Positions 17,881 to 27,520 are shown, numbered from the stretch's first letter. The stretch: 64,000 bases of DNA from Micromonospora sonchi (GCF_014646235.1 NZ_BMNB01000026.1:1-64000); one strand, 5' to 3'. Numbers and translations: made by a program. Notes: generated by a model from the sequence alone, not told the origin.

Positions 17881-20800
17881 ATGCTCGAGAACGAGCCAGA
17901 GGGCGGCGAACGGACCGGCGTGAACCCGGCCGACGAGACCGCCGAGAACAGCACCGCCGACCTGGGCGACGTGGCGGCTGCCGAGACGCCGCCGAAACGA
18001 CGTACGACGCGGCGCCGGACAACTCCGGCCAGCCAGCCGGAGCAGAGCGACGCCCCGGTGGAGGCGCCCAGCACGGCCGTGGGCAGCGGCGAAGACGTCC
18101 AGGCCGAGGTCTCCGCACCGGCCGCCGCCGATCTTGATGCCGCGCCGAAGACCCCGCGTCGACGCCGCAAGGCCACCGGCGCGCAGAAGGTCGCCGAGGA
18201 GCCGCTGGACGCGGCCGAGGTGACGGCGGCCGCCGAGGAGGTCGTACCGCCGGCCAAGGCCACCCGTACCCGCCGCAAGAAGACCACTCCCGCGGCGGCC
18301 GAGCCGACCGACGAGCAGCCTGCGGCCGCTGAGCAGCCTCCGCCGGTCGAGCAGCCTGCGGTGGTCGAGCAGCCTGCGGTGGTCGAGGGGCTTTCGGCCG
18401 CCGAGGAGCCGGAGACTGACGCGGAACCCGAGGCGGGCACCGATTTCGGCGCGAGCGCGCCGCAGGCGAGCGCCCCCGCGCCTGAGCTGGACAGCACGGC
18501 AGGTCCGGCACCGGCCACGCCGTCCGCCCCGGAGGCGGAGCCGGGTTCGGCAGCGGCCCGGGCCACGCGGAAGGCGGCCGGCGCTGAGCCGGCTAGGGGG
18601 GGCACCGCGTCCGCCCGAGCGGCGGCTGGCGCTGAGCCGGGTACGGAGATCACCGCGCCCGCTGGGGAGGTGGCCGCGGAGCCGGCGCCGGAGTCCCGGT
18701 CCCGCCGGCAGCGCGCCGCGCTCACCGCGCCGACGGTGCTGTTCATGGCCCCCGAGGAGATCATCGCCGCCCGCGCCGCCGCGGCCGAGTCGCCGCCCCC
18801 GGTCGAGCAGGAGACCGCCGAGGAGCCTGCCGAGCCGTCGCGGCGACGCCGCCGCAGCCGGCGGGAGACCGAACCCGTGCCGGCGGCCGAGGTCGAGGAG
18901 GAGCCCTGCGCGGAGGCCGAGGAGAGCGCTGAGGAAGAGGACGACGACGACGAGGACGGCCTCTCCGGGCGGCGGCGCCGCCGTCGGGGTCGCCGGGGCC
19001 GGGGCCGCGGTAAAGGCGGCTTCGAGGACGTCGAGGAGAACGAGGCCGAGGAGCCGGCCCAGGCCGAGGCTGACGAAGCCGATCTGGACGAGGCCGGCGA
19101 GGATGGCGGTGACGAGGCCGAGGGCGGCGACGGGTTGACCCGCCGCCGCCGGCGCCGGCGCCGCCGGGGTGCCGGCGACACCGAGGGGGCCGTCGACGAC
19201 GGCGTGCCCACCGTGGTGAAGATCAGAGAGCCGCGCCGGACGGTCGACGAGGTGCAGGGTGTCTCCGGCTCGACCCGGCTGGAAGCCAAGCGGCAGCGCC
19301 GCCGGGACGGCCGCGAGCAGCGCCGGACCCGACCGCCGATCCTCAGCGAGTCCGAGTTCCTGGCCCGCCGGGAAGCGGTCGACCGGGTGATGGCGGTACG
19401 GCAACGCGGGGACCGTACGCAGATCGCCGTGCTCGAGGACGGCGTACTGGTCGAGCACTATGTCACCCGTAACTCCGCCGCCACCATGGCCGGCAACGTC
19501 TACCTCGGCAAGGTGCAGAACGTGCTGCCCAGCATGGAGGCGGCGTTCGTGGACATCGGCCGAGGGCGCAACGCGGTCCTGTACGCCGGCGAGGTCAACT
19601 GGGACACCGCCGGGCTGGAAGGGCGGGCCCGCTCGATCGAGCAGGCGCTCAAGTCCGGCGACTCGGTGCTGGTGCAGGTCACCAAGGACCCGATCGGCCA
19701 CAAAGGCGCCCGCCTGACCAGCCACGTCGCGCTCTCCGGTCGGCACCTGGTCTACGTGCCGGGCGGCAACGCCTCGGGGATCAGCCGCAAGCTGCCGGAC
19801 ACCGAGCGCAAGCGACTGCGCGACGCGTTGAAGAAGCTGGTGCCGGAGGGCGCCGGGGTGATCGTCCGGACCGCGGCCGAGGGGGCCAGCGAGGACGAGC
19901 TGGCCCGGGACGTCAAGCGGCTCCAGGCGCAGTGGGAGGACATCCAGGCCAAGGCCGCCGAGGGCGGTGCGCCGGTGCTGCTCTACGCGGAGCCGGATCT
20001 CGTCATCCGAGTGGTGCGGGATCTGTTCAACGAGGACTTCCGCGAGTTGGTGATCGAGGGCGACGAGTCGTACGACGTGGTCGAGTCGTACCTGTCGCAC
20101 GTCTCGCCGGACCTGGTCACCCGGCTGCGCCGGCACGTCGGCACCACCGACGTCTTCGCCGAGTACCGCATCGACGAGCAGATTCTCAAGGGGCTCGACC
20201 GGAAGGTCTTCCTGCCCTCCGGCGGCCACCTGGTGATCGACCGGACCGAGGCGATGACCGTGGTCGACGTCAACACCGGCAAGTACACCGGTGCCGGCGG
20301 CAATCTCGAGGAGACGGTCACCCGCAACAACCTGGAGGCGGCCGAGGAGATCGTCCGTCAGCTGCGGCTGCGCGACATCGGCGGCATCGTGGTGATCGAC
20401 TTCATCGACATGGTGCTGGAGTCGAACCGGGAACTGGTGCTGCGCCGGTTGACCGAGTGCCTGGGTCGGGACCGTACCAAGCACCAGGTCACCGAGATCA
20501 CGTCGCTGGGCCTGGTGCAGATGACCCGTAAGCGGATCGGCGCCGGGCTGCTGGAGGCGTTCAGCGAGACCTGCGATTGCTGCAAGGGTCGTGGGCTGAT
20601 CATCCACACCGAGCCGGTGCCGGAGAAGCCGCGTCCGGGCGGCGGTGACAGGGTCAAGACGATCGCCTCGGCGGGGCCCCCCGTGGCCGTCGAGCAGTCG
20701 AACGGTACCTCCCGGCGTCGGGCGCGCAAGAGCGCCCCGGCCGAGCGGACCGTGGCCGAGGTCACCGAGGCCGACACCGCGAGCACCGCCGACGCCGACT

Positions 20801-21015
20801 TCCACGACACCATGGGTTACGACCTGTCCCGGTACGAGACCCAGACGCCGGCCGCGTCGGACGTCGCCGACAGCCAGCAGGGCGAGTCGGCCCGGCTCGC
20901 CGCGCCGGATGACCCGGACGCGCTCGGTGAGGGCGACGAGGACGACGGTACGGACGGCGGTACCGGCCGGCGGCGGTCCCGCCGGGGCAGCGCGCGTCGC
21001 CGTACCCGCCCCTGA
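17881..21015 (+). CDS. rne: Ribonuclease E/G
   Basis: The main RNA-degrading endonuclease, also needed for rRNA processing. The 1044-residue protein has the actinobacterial layout. A disordered N-terminal half (about 1-470) is rich in Ala, Glu and Pro, with several arginine clusters and an acidic run. Next comes an S1 RNA-binding domain (AGNVYLGKVQNVLPSMEAAF near 540) and the RNase E catalytic core. Metal-binding aspartates lie in AMTVVDVNTGKY and IVVIDFIDM. A zinc-link CDCC is followed by KGRG, and a basic tail closes the protein. The ATG at 17881 is chosen by a weak tggaga site and sequence character. It is followed by a terminator and then rplU. Confidence 0.96.
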   Translation: MLENEPEGGERTGVNPADETAENSTADLGDVAAAETPPKRRTTRRRTTPASQPEQSDAPVEAPSTAVGSGEDVQAEVSAPAAADLDAAPKTPRRRRKATGAQKVAEEPLDAAEVTAAAEEVVPPAKATRTRRKKTTPAAAEPTDEQPAAAEQPPPVEQPAVVEQPAVVEGLSAAEEPETDAEPEAGTDFGASAPQASAPAPELDSTAGPAPATPSAPEAEPGSAAARATRKAAGAEPARGGTASARAAAGAEPGTEITAPAGEVAAEPAPESRSRRQRAALTAPTVLFMAPEEIIAARAAAAESPPPVEQETAEEPAEPSRRRRRSRRETEPVPAAEVEEEPCAEAEESAEEEDDDDEDGLSGRRRRRRGRRGRGRGKGGFEDVEENEAEEPAQAEADEADLDEAGEDGGDEAEGGDGLTRRRRRRRRRGAGDTEGAVDDGVPTVVKIREPRRTVDEVQGVSGSTRLEAKRQRRRDGREQRRTRPPILSESEFLARREAVDRVMAVRQRGDRTQIAVLEDGVLVEHYVTRNSAATMAGNVYLGKVQNVLPSMEAAFVDIGRGRNAVLYAGEVNWDTAGLEGRARSIEQALKSGDSVLVQVTKDPIGHKGARLTSHVALSGRHLVYVPGGNASGISRKLPDTERKRLRDALKKLVPEGAGVIVRTAAEGASEDELARDVKRLQAQWEDIQAKAAEGGAPVLLYAEPDLVIRVVRDLFNEDFRELVIEGDESYDVVESYLSHVSPDLVTRLRRHVGTTDVFAEYRIDEQILKGLDRKVFLPSGGHLVIDRTEAMTVVDVNTGKYTGAGGNLEETVTRNNLEAAEEIVRQLRLRDIGGIVVIDFIDMVLESNRELVLRRLTECLGRDRTKHQVTEITSLGLVQMTRKRIGAGLLEAFSETCDCCKGRGLIIHTEPVPEKPRPGGGDRVKTIASAGPPVAVEQSNGTSRRRARKSAPAERTVAEVTEADTASTADADFHDTMGYDLSRYETQTPAASDVADSQQGESARLAAPDDPDALGEGDEDDGTDGGTGRRRSRRGSARRRTRP

Positions 21016-21033
21016 CCGGGCCGAACGTGTTGC

Positions 21034-21066
21034 GAACCCCTCCTGGCGAGTCGCCAGGAGGGGTTC
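21034..21066 (+). terminator. rne terminator
   Basis: A perfect 16-bp stem (gaacccctcctggcga and complement) around a single central base starts 19 bases after the rne stop. In practice it folds with a loop of about 5 nt. It separates rne from the ribosomal-protein operon. Confidence 0.9.
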
Positions 21067-21125
21067 CTGCGTATGCCGGTTGGCGGCGGCCCCCCGGCTG
21101 TTGGGGGAGCGGCCGGGTGCCTCGC

Positions 21126-21184
21126 TGTTAATAAGGGGCCCTTCCTCTACCTCAGGCGTTAATAAGGGGCCCTTCCTTCTTTCC
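21126..21184 (-). repeat. Dispersed two-unit GGGCCC repeat, copy B
   Basis: Second copy of the element, in the opposite orientation to copies A and C. Two ttaataaggggccctt units are separated by cctctacctcaggcg. It lies between the rne terminator and the rplU promoter. Confidence 0.88.
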
Positions 21185-21196
21185 ACCCGGGGCGGT

Positions 21197-21226
21197 TTGG
21201 GGGCGGGGGTGGGGATGGCGTAGGCT
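21197..21226 (+). promoter_or_regulatory. Probable rplU-rpmA promoter
   Basis: TTGGGG, 18 nt, TAGGCT. Transcription would start about 115 nt before rplU. It sits downstream of the rne terminator, as expected for an independent ribosomal-protein transcript. Confidence 0.4.
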
Positions 21227-21347
21227 AGCCTGCGGCCCACCTTGGTGTGCCGAGTTCCCGCGTGCCCGCGCCGCCGTGCCTCTGCTACCCGGCGAGCCGC
21301 CGTGGGGACGACCGTCAGTAGCCTCAACGACAGGGAGTCCGCCTCCG

Positions 21348-21662
21348 ATGTACGCGATCGTCAAGACCGGCGGCAAGCAGTACAAGGTCGCCGAAGGCGA
21401 CGTGATCGAGGTCGAGAAGCTCGCCGGTGCCCCCGGCGATGCGGTGAAGCTCGCCGCGGTGCTCCTCGTCGACGGTGACGACCTGGTGACCGACGCGGCG
21501 AAGCTCGCTCAGGTCGAGGTGTCCGGCGAGATCGCCGCGCACACCAAGGGCCCGAAGATCCGGATCCACAAGTTCAAGAACAAGACCGGCTACCACAAGC
21601 GCCAGGGTCACCGCCAGCCGCTGACTCAGGTCAAGGTGACCGGCATCACCAGCGGGAAGTAG
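21348..21662 (+). CDS. rplU: 50S ribosomal protein L21
   Basis: A 104-residue ribosomal protein. MYAIVKTGGKQYKV at the start and GPKIRIHKFKNKTGYHKRQG near residue 66 are the L21 hallmarks. The ATG at 21348 is certain from the family N-terminus, although the frame is open upstream. rpmA follows 11 bp later, the standard L21-L27-Obg order. Confidence 0.98.
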   Translation: MYAIVKTGGKQYKVAEGDVIEVEKLAGAPGDAVKLAAVLLVDGDDLVTDAAKLAQVEVSGEIAAHTKGPKIRIHKFKNKTGYHKRQGHRQPLTQVKVTGITSGK

Positions 21663-21673
21663 GTCGTCAGAAG

Positions 21674-21928
21674 ATGGCTCACAAAAAGGGTGCGTCCAGC
21701 TCGCGTAACGGCCGTGACTCCGCGGCTCAGCGGCTCGGCGTGAAGCGCTTCGGTGGTCAGGTCGTCAGCGCGGGCGAGATCCTCGTCCGGCAGCGTGGCA
21801 CCAAGTTCCACCCGGGTGACCTCGTTGGCCGGGGCCGCGACGACACGCTCTTCGCGCTGGCGGCCGGCTCGGTCCAGTTCGGCACCAAGCGCGGTCGCAA
21901 GACCGTCAGCATCGTGTCGCAGCAGTAG
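21674..21928 (+). CDS. rpmA: 50S ribosomal protein L27
   Basis: An 84-residue ribosomal protein whose N-terminal tail reaches the peptidyl-transferase centre. MAHKKGASSSRNGRDS, the GTKFHPG block and VGRGRDDTLFAL are diagnostic. It is co-transcribed with rplU and lies 89 bp before obg. Confidence 0.98.
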   Translation: MAHKKGASSSRNGRDSAAQRLGVKRFGGQVVSAGEILVRQRGTKFHPGDLVGRGRDDTLFALAAGSVQFGTKRGRKTVSIVSQQ

Positions 21929-22017
21929 CTCGAAGGCGTCGCGGGCCGTGGACCTGATGTCCCGGCCCGCTTCGCCTTTTCTCACGCGGGGGCGATCCCC
22001 GCTGGAAGGATTGCGGC

Positions 22018-23493
22018 GTGACTACGTTCGTTGACCGGGTCGTCCTGCACCTGCAGGCCGGCGACGGCGGGCACGGCTGTGTCTCGATCCACCGGGAGAA
22101 GTTCAAGCCGTTCGGCGGCCCCGACGGGGGTAACGGCGGACACGGCGGCACGGTCTCCCTGGTGGTCGACCCGCAGGCGCACACGTTGCTCGACTTCCAC
22201 TTCCGCCCGCATGTCAAGGCCGCGAACGGCCGGGGGGGCGCGGGTTCGAACCGGGACGGTGCCAACGGTGCCGACCTGGTGCTCAAGGTGCCCGACGGGA
22301 CGGTGGTGCAGACCCTGGACGGCACCGTGCTGGCTGACATGGTGGGCGTCGGCACCACCTTCGAGGTGGCCCGGGGCGGACGCGGTGGCCGGGGCAACGC
22401 CTCGCTGGCCAACGCCCGCCGCAAGGCACCCGGCTTCGCCGAACTGGGCGAGCCGGGTGAACGACTTGACGTGGTGCTGGAGCTCAAGAGCGTCGCCGAT
22501 GTCGGCCTGGTGGGTTTCCCGTCGGCCGGCAAGTCGTCGCTGATCTCGGTGATCTCCGCGGCCAAGCCGAAGATCGCCGACTATCCGTTCACCACGCTGG
22601 TACCGAACCTCGGTGTGGTCCGGGTCGACAACCACACCTTCACGGTCGCCGACGTGCCCGGTCTGATCCCGGGCGCGGCCACCGGCAAGGGGCTCGGGCT
22701 GGAGTTCCTGCGGCACGTCGAACGCTGTGCCGTGCTGGTGCACGTGATCGATACCGCCACCCTGGAACCGGGCCGGGATCCGTTGGCCGACATCGACACC
22801 ATCGAGGCGGAGCTGGCCGCGTACGGCGGCCTGGCCGACCGGCCGCGACTGGTCGCGCTGAACAAGATCGACGTGCCTGACGGCCGCGACCTCGCCGAGA
22901 TCGTCCGCCCCGACCTGGCCGCGCGTGGCCTGCCGGTGTTCGAGGTGTCGGCGGCCACCCGGGAGGGGCTGAAGGAGTTCACCTACGCGCTGGCCGAGTT
23001 GGTCGAGCAGGGGCGGGCATCGGCGCCGCCGGCCGAGCCGACCCGGATCGTGCTCCGGCCGAAGGCGGTCGACGACGCCGGGTTCGTCATCGAGGCGGAG
23101 AAGGACGGCTCGTACACGGTGCGCGGCACCCGCCCCGAGCGGTGGGTGCGCCAGACGAACTTCGACAACGACGAGGCAGTCGGCTACCTTGCCGATCGGC
23201 TGGCCCGGCTGGGCGTCGAGGATCAGCTGGCCAAGGCGGGCGCCCAGCCCGGAGATCTGGTCCGGATCGCGGGCCGGGAGTTCGACTGGCAGCCGCTGCT
23301 CTACGCCGGTGTCGACTTCGTGCCCGGTGCGCGGGGGCGCGACGTCCGGCTGGAGGAGAAGCCGACCCGGGCCAGCGCGGCCGAGCGGCTGGCGGCCCGC
23401 AAGGCTCGCCGGCAGCGCCCCGCCGACGAGGTCGAGCCCGCAGCCGACGACGACGCCGGGGTGGATGACGCCGGGGTGGACGACGCCGGGTAG
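22018..23493 (+). CDS. obg: GTPase Obg
   Basis: An essential GTPase for large-subunit assembly and stress response. The 491-residue protein has the glycine-rich Obg fold (GGDGGHGCVSIHREKF and GGPDGGNGGHGG). Its GTPase domain carries GFPSAGKSS (G1) near residue 167, DVPGL (G3), NKID (G4) and SAAT (G5), followed by the C-terminal OCT domain typical of Gram-positive Obg. The tail ends in an acidic stretch made of repeated DDAGV units encoded by a 15-bp near-repeat. The GTG start follows a ggaagga site. Confidence 0.97.
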   Translation: MTTFVDRVVLHLQAGDGGHGCVSIHREKFKPFGGPDGGNGGHGGTVSLVVDPQAHTLLDFHFRPHVKAANGRGGAGSNRDGANGADLVLKVPDGTVVQTLDGTVLADMVGVGTTFEVARGGRGGRGNASLANARRKAPGFAELGEPGERLDVVLELKSVADVGLVGFPSAGKSSLISVISAAKPKIADYPFTTLVPNLGVVRVDNHTFTVADVPGLIPGAATGKGLGLEFLRHVERCAVLVHVIDTATLEPGRDPLADIDTIEAELAAYGGLADRPRLVALNKIDVPDGRDLAEIVRPDLAARGLPVFEVSAATREGLKEFTYALAELVEQGRASAPPAEPTRIVLRPKAVDDAGFVIEAEKDGSYTVRGTRPERWVRQTNFDNDEAVGYLADRLARLGVEDQLAKAGAQPGDLVRIAGREFDWQPLLYAGVDFVPGARGRDVRLEEKPTRASAAERLAARKARRQRPADEVEPAADDDAGVDDAGVDDAG

Positions 23494-23581
23494 CCGGCAC
23501 GCCGGCGGCGCCGGACAGCCAACGCCGGACATTCGCTGGCCACGCCAGGGGCCCGTCGCGGTGCCGGCCGGGCCGGGGGTG

Positions 23582-24058
23582 TCAGGGTCGGTCGAGCCGT
23601 CTGCTGCTGCCCCCGGCGCTCGGTGACAGCAGCAGGCCGAGCAGAATCATCCCGAGGCCGAGCCCCAGGTGCAGCCAGTTGTCCGCCGAGTTGACCGGGA
23701 TGAAGTTGGCGGCGTGCTGCTCGCCGACCACCAGGCCGAAGAGCCACAGTCCGAGGTAGAGCGCGCCCCCGCCGGCCAGGTAGACGCGGGCGCCGGCGAC
23801 GCGGCGGGCGAGCAGGAGGCCGCCCAGCCCGAAGCCGAGGTGCAGCAGGTTGTGCAGGACCGAGACCTGGAACAGGCCGAGGAGCTTCGCTCCCGAGTGG
23901 TGCCCGGCGAAGGTCATGTCGCCGTAGCCGGTGGTGATGCCCGGCACGAACCCGAGCACGCCGATGAGCAGGAAGACGGCTGCCACGGCCAGGGCGGCGG
24001 TCTGGACCCGGGTGCGTCCCGCCCGGCTGTCCCCTGCGTGATGGGCCACTGATGTCAC
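23582..24058 (-). CDS. DUF4383 membrane protein
   Basis: A 158-residue protein with four predicted membrane helices. The pattern VSVLHNLLHLGFGLGG plus NSADNWLHLGLG, in which NxLHLGxG occurs twice, is the DUF4383 signature. Its function is unknown. It is convergent with obg and stands alone; the next gene on its 5' side runs the other way. Confidence 0.92.
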   Translation of the reverse strand: MTSVAHHAGDSRAGRTRVQTAALAVAAVFLLIGVLGFVPGITTGYGDMTFAGHHSGAKLLGLFQVSVLHNLLHLGFGLGGLLLARRVAGARVYLAGGGALYLGLWLFGLVVGEQHAANFIPVNSADNWLHLGLGLGMILLGLLLSPSAGGSSRRLDRP

Positions 24059-24225
24059 CTCCGTGGATGATCCCCCATTTTCCAGTCCACTGGTGCGACT
24101 CCGCAGAGAAACGGCGAATCGGTCATGGGCGGGCCGACGGTGGTGGGTACGCCGGCTGGCCCCTCCCCGCAGCGGACGAACCTGGTTGACTGCGAGCGGC
24201 GGTGCCCAGACGGGGGAGGGGACGG

Positions 24226-24612
24226 ATGCGGGACAACAGGCCGGCGTACTGGCGGCGGTGGATGACCGGGGCAGGGCGCGGCGGCGCGGAGCCGCCGCTG
24301 ATCGCGCCGCCGCGCCGGCAGGCCCGGCCGGACCGGTTCTTCACCGCGCACCTGGGCTTCACCGCGCCCGATCCGGCCGTCGCCAGGGACCTGGCGGTCG
24401 GGTACGCCGAGGCGCTGAGCCTGCTGCGACCCGAGCTGGCGCTCGGCGCGGCCGCGTTCTCGCCGGCCGACAACTGGCAGCGGGCCGAGCGGCTGTTCTG
24501 CGGCGCGGTGGGCCCCGACGGCGAGCGCTGCGCCGATGTCGCCGACCATCCCGGGTTTCACCACGCGCCCGGTCCCGGCGGCCTGGGGTGGGGCGACGGT
24601 GACCGAGGTTGA
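24226..24612 (+). CDS. Hypothetical protein, 128 residues
   Basis: I do not recognise this protein. It has a basic N-terminus (RPAYWRRWM), an Arg/Pro-rich stretch, a region predicted helical around residues 45-85 (DLAVGYAEALSLLRPEL, NWQRAERLF) and a C-terminal segment with two cysteines and several His residues (FCGAVGPDGERCADVADHPGFHH). The CX8C plus histidines could bind a metal, but this is a guess. The ATG at 24226 has a gggaggggac site just upstream, better than the GTG at 24202. GC bias by codon position supports coding. Confidence 0.6.
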   Translation: MRDNRPAYWRRWMTGAGRGGAEPPLIAPPRRQARPDRFFTAHLGFTAPDPAVARDLAVGYAEALSLLRPELALGAAAFSPADNWQRAERLFCGAVGPDGERCADVADHPGFHHAPGPGGLGWGDGDRG

Positions 24613-24652
24613 CGGGCCCCGGGCGGTCACCCGCCGGCTGGCGGCGGGAGGC

Positions 24653-24871
24653 TCACTCCAGGTCGAACTCGCCGTCCTGGGCGCCCGCGACGAAGGCGTC
24701 CCACTCGGCCTGGGTGAACACCAGCACCGGGCCGTCCGGCTCGGCGGAGTTGCGCATGCCCACCAGGTCGTCGATGAAGGCGACCTCCACCGCCGCTTCG
24801 GAGGTGTCGCCCTCGGCCCGCTGCCAGACCGCCCGGGAGAGGTCGAAGTCGCCCTTGGGGTGCGTTGTCAT
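24653..24871 (-). CDS. DUF397 domain protein
   Basis: A 72-residue protein of the DUF397 family common in Actinobacteria: a Trp in AVWQRA, AAVEVAFID, VGMRNSAEPDGPVLVFT and a final WDAFVAG. Family members usually sit beside a helix-turn-helix (XRE) regulator and modulate it, but no such gene is next to this one. The ATG at 24871 has a ggagga site 7 nt upstream, preferred over the TTG at 24877. Confidence 0.9.
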   Translation of the reverse strand: MTTHPKGDFDLSRAVWQRAEGDTSEAAVEVAFIDDLVGMRNSAEPDGPVLVFTQAEWDAFVAGAQDGEFDLE

Positions 24872-24939
24872 GGTCAAGTCCTCCAGGATCAGGGGGAATG
24901 GGCAAGCCTGTTGCTCGGCCCATCGGGCAGGATAAGCGG

Positions 24940-27453
24940 ATGCCGAGCTTGACCCGTGCAGAGTCGACCGCGCGTGGCGCGTCGATCGCTGTCACGTCCT
25001 ATCAGGTGGACATCGACCTCACCGGGGACGGGGAGCTGTTCCGCTCACACGTCACGATCCGGTTCCGGGCCACCGCCACCGAGACCTTCGTCGAGGTCAA
25101 GCCCGCGAAACTGCTGGCGGTACGCCTCAACGGCGCCGACGTCGACCCCGCCGCGCTGCACGACAACCGGCTGCCGCTGACCGGGCTGGCCGGGGAGAAC
25201 ACGCTGACCGTCGACGCGGAGATGGCGTACACCAACACCGGCGAGGGGATGCACCGCTTCGTCGACCCCGCCGACGGCGAGACCTACCTCTACGCGATGT
25301 CCTTCCTGGACGACGTGCAGCGCATCTTCGCCGCCTTCGACCAGCCCGACCTCAAGGCGCCGGTCACCCTCACGGTCACCGCACCGCCGAGCTGGACGAT
25401 CGTGGCCAACGCCGAGTTGGCGGCGAACCCGAGCCCGGGGCGCTGGGAGTTCGCCCCCACCCTGCCGATCGCGACGTACCTCTTCACCCTGATCGCCGGT
25501 CCCTGGCACGTACGCCGGGACAGCCACGACGGGATCCCGCTCGCGGTCTACTGTCGGCGCTCGCTCGCCGAGCACCTGGATGCCGACGCGGAGGAGATCC
25601 TCACCGTCACGAAGCAGTGCCTGGACCGTTTCCACCAGCTTTTCGACGAGCGTTACCCGTTCGGCAAGTACGACCAGGCGTTCGTGCCGGAGTTCAACGC
25701 CGGGGCGATGGAGAACCCTGGGTTGGTCACCTTCCGCGACGACTACATCTTCCGGTCCGTGGTCACCGACAGCCAGCGTGAGCTGCGGGCCACCACCATC
25801 GCCCACGAGATGGCGCACATGTGGTTCGGTGACCTGGTCACCATGCGCTGGTGGGACGACCTGTGGCTGAACGAGTCGTTCGCGGAATACCTTGGCACCC
25901 GGGTCACCGCCGAGGCGACCCGGTTCGGCGGGGCGTGGACGACCTTCGCGCTGCGCCGCAAGGCGTGGGGGTACGCCGCGGACCAGCGCCCCTCCACCCA
26001 CCCGGTCGCCCCCGAACAGGTCACCGACACCGCCGAGGCCCTGCTCAACTTCGACGGCATCTCGTACGCCAAGGGCGCCAGCGTGCTGCGGCAGCTGGTG
26101 GCGTGGCTCGGCGACGAGGCCTTCCTGGCCGGCCTGAACGACCACTTCGCCCGGCACCGGTTCGGCAACGCCACCCTGGCGGACCTGCTGACGAGCCTCT
26201 CCGCCGCCAGCGGCCGGGACCTCGGCGACTGGGCGCAGAGCTGGCTGCGCACCGCCCAGGTGAACACCCTGCGGGCCGAGGTGGCCGTGGACGACCGGGG
26301 CCGGTACACCGAGGTGGCCGTCGCGCAGACCGCGCCGCCCACGCACCCGGTGCTGCGCCCGCACCGCATCGGCGTGGGCCGGTACGCCGTCGACGGCACC
26401 GCCGAGAGCGTCGAGATCGACCTGGACCCGCAGGTCGACGACGGGCGCACGGTGCTCGTCGGGCTGGCCGGCGAGCCGGCGGCGGCGGTCCTGCTGCCCA
26501 ACGCCGGCGACCTGACCTTCGCCAAGATCCGGCTCGATCCCGCCTCGGCCGACGCCGTGGCACTGCTGCTGCCCCGCCTGACCGACCCGTTGGCCCGGGC
26601 GCTGCTGTGGGGCGAGGCGTTGGACGCGGCGACCGACGGTGAGCGGCCGGTCGGCGCGGTGGTGGAGCTGATCTCGGCGGCACTGCCCACGGAGACCGAG
26701 GTGATCATCGCCGAGGACGTGCTGACCCTGAGCCGTTCGCTGATCGACCGCTACCTCGATGCGGCGGCGCGGCAGGCTGCCCTGGCCGTGCTCGCCGGGG
26801 CCTGTCGGCGGTTGCTCGACGGCGCCGTACCGGGGGAGTCGCTGCAGTTGGCCGCGGCGCGCGGCCTGATCGCCGCGACCACCGACACCGACCTGCTCGC
26901 CGGCTGGCTCGCCGGCCGGGACGTGCCGAAGGGGTTGGCGGTCGACGTCGAGCTGCGCTGGGCGATCCTGGCCCGGCTGGTGGCGCTGGGCGCGGCTGGC
27001 GCGGCCGAGGTCGCGGTGCAGGTGGCGGCCGATCCGAGCGCCGCCGGCGCGGAGCACGCCGCCAGATGCCGGGCGGCGTTGTCCGACCCGGCGGCGAAGC
27101 GGGCCGCGTGGGAGATCATCGTGTCCAGCACCGAGCTGTCCAACCGGCTGGTCGAGGCCACCGCCGCCGGTTTCTGGCAACCCGAGCAGGTGGAGCTGAC
27201 CGTCGACTACGTCCAGCGGTACTTCACCGACATGCCGGCCGCCGCGCGGCTGCGTACGCCCTGGGTGGCCGACGAGGTGGCCACGCTGGCCTTTCCCCGC
27301 TACGCCGTCGCGCAGCCCACCCGGGAGGCGGCCGCGGCGCTGCTGGCCCGCGACGACCTCACGCCCGGCCTGCGTCGGGTGGTCACCGACGCCGACGACG
27401 ACCTGCGTCGGGCTCTGGTGGCCCGGACGGCGGTGGCCGCCGTGACCGCCTGA
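24940..27453 (+). CDS. pepN: Aminopeptidase N (M1 zinc metallopeptidase)
   Basis: Removes N-terminal amino acids from peptides in the cytoplasm. The 837-residue protein has the exopeptidase motif GAMENPGLVTF near residue 255 and the zinc site HEMAHMWFGDLVT (HEXXH) near 290, with the second glutamate in WLNESFAEY 18 residues later. An ERAP1-like C-terminal helical domain follows, as in actinobacterial PepN. The ATG at 24940 matches the family start. It stands alone, divergent from the DUF397 gene. Confidence 0.96.
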   Translation: MPSLTRAESTARGASIAVTSYQVDIDLTGDGELFRSHVTIRFRATATETFVEVKPAKLLAVRLNGADVDPAALHDNRLPLTGLAGENTLTVDAEMAYTNTGEGMHRFVDPADGETYLYAMSFLDDVQRIFAAFDQPDLKAPVTLTVTAPPSWTIVANAELAANPSPGRWEFAPTLPIATYLFTLIAGPWHVRRDSHDGIPLAVYCRRSLAEHLDADAEEILTVTKQCLDRFHQLFDERYPFGKYDQAFVPEFNAGAMENPGLVTFRDDYIFRSVVTDSQRELRATTIAHEMAHMWFGDLVTMRWWDDLWLNESFAEYLGTRVTAEATRFGGAWTTFALRRKAWGYAADQRPSTHPVAPEQVTDTAEALLNFDGISYAKGASVLRQLVAWLGDEAFLAGLNDHFARHRFGNATLADLLTSLSAASGRDLGDWAQSWLRTAQVNTLRAEVAVDDRGRYTEVAVAQTAPPTHPVLRPHRIGVGRYAVDGTAESVEIDLDPQVDDGRTVLVGLAGEPAAAVLLPNAGDLTFAKIRLDPASADAVALLLPRLTDPLARALLWGEALDAATDGERPVGAVVELISAALPTETEVIIAEDVLTLSRSLIDRYLDAAARQAALAVLAGACRRLLDGAVPGESLQLAAARGLIAATTDTDLLAGWLAGRDVPKGLAVDVELRWAILARLVALGAAGAAEVAVQVAADPSAAGAEHAARCRAALSDPAAKRAAWEIIVSSTELSNRLVEATAAGFWQPEQVELTVDYVQRYFTDMPAAARLRTPWVADEVATLAFPRYAVAQPTREAAAALLARDDLTPGLRRVVTDADDDLRRALVARTAVAAVTA

Positions 27454-27520
27454 GCACCCGCTGGACGGGGCGGCGCCGAGGGCTGCCGACCCGGCCCGGG
27501 GCGGGTTCTAGGATCATGGG

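Noticed and set aside
17575..21327. 1250-residue open frame on the minus strand across rne
   Set aside because: It is a high-GC shadow of rne in another frame, with no recognisable domains and biased low-complexity composition. The same applies to the long minus-strand frames at 2407-4476, 9190-12132 and 14783-17578.
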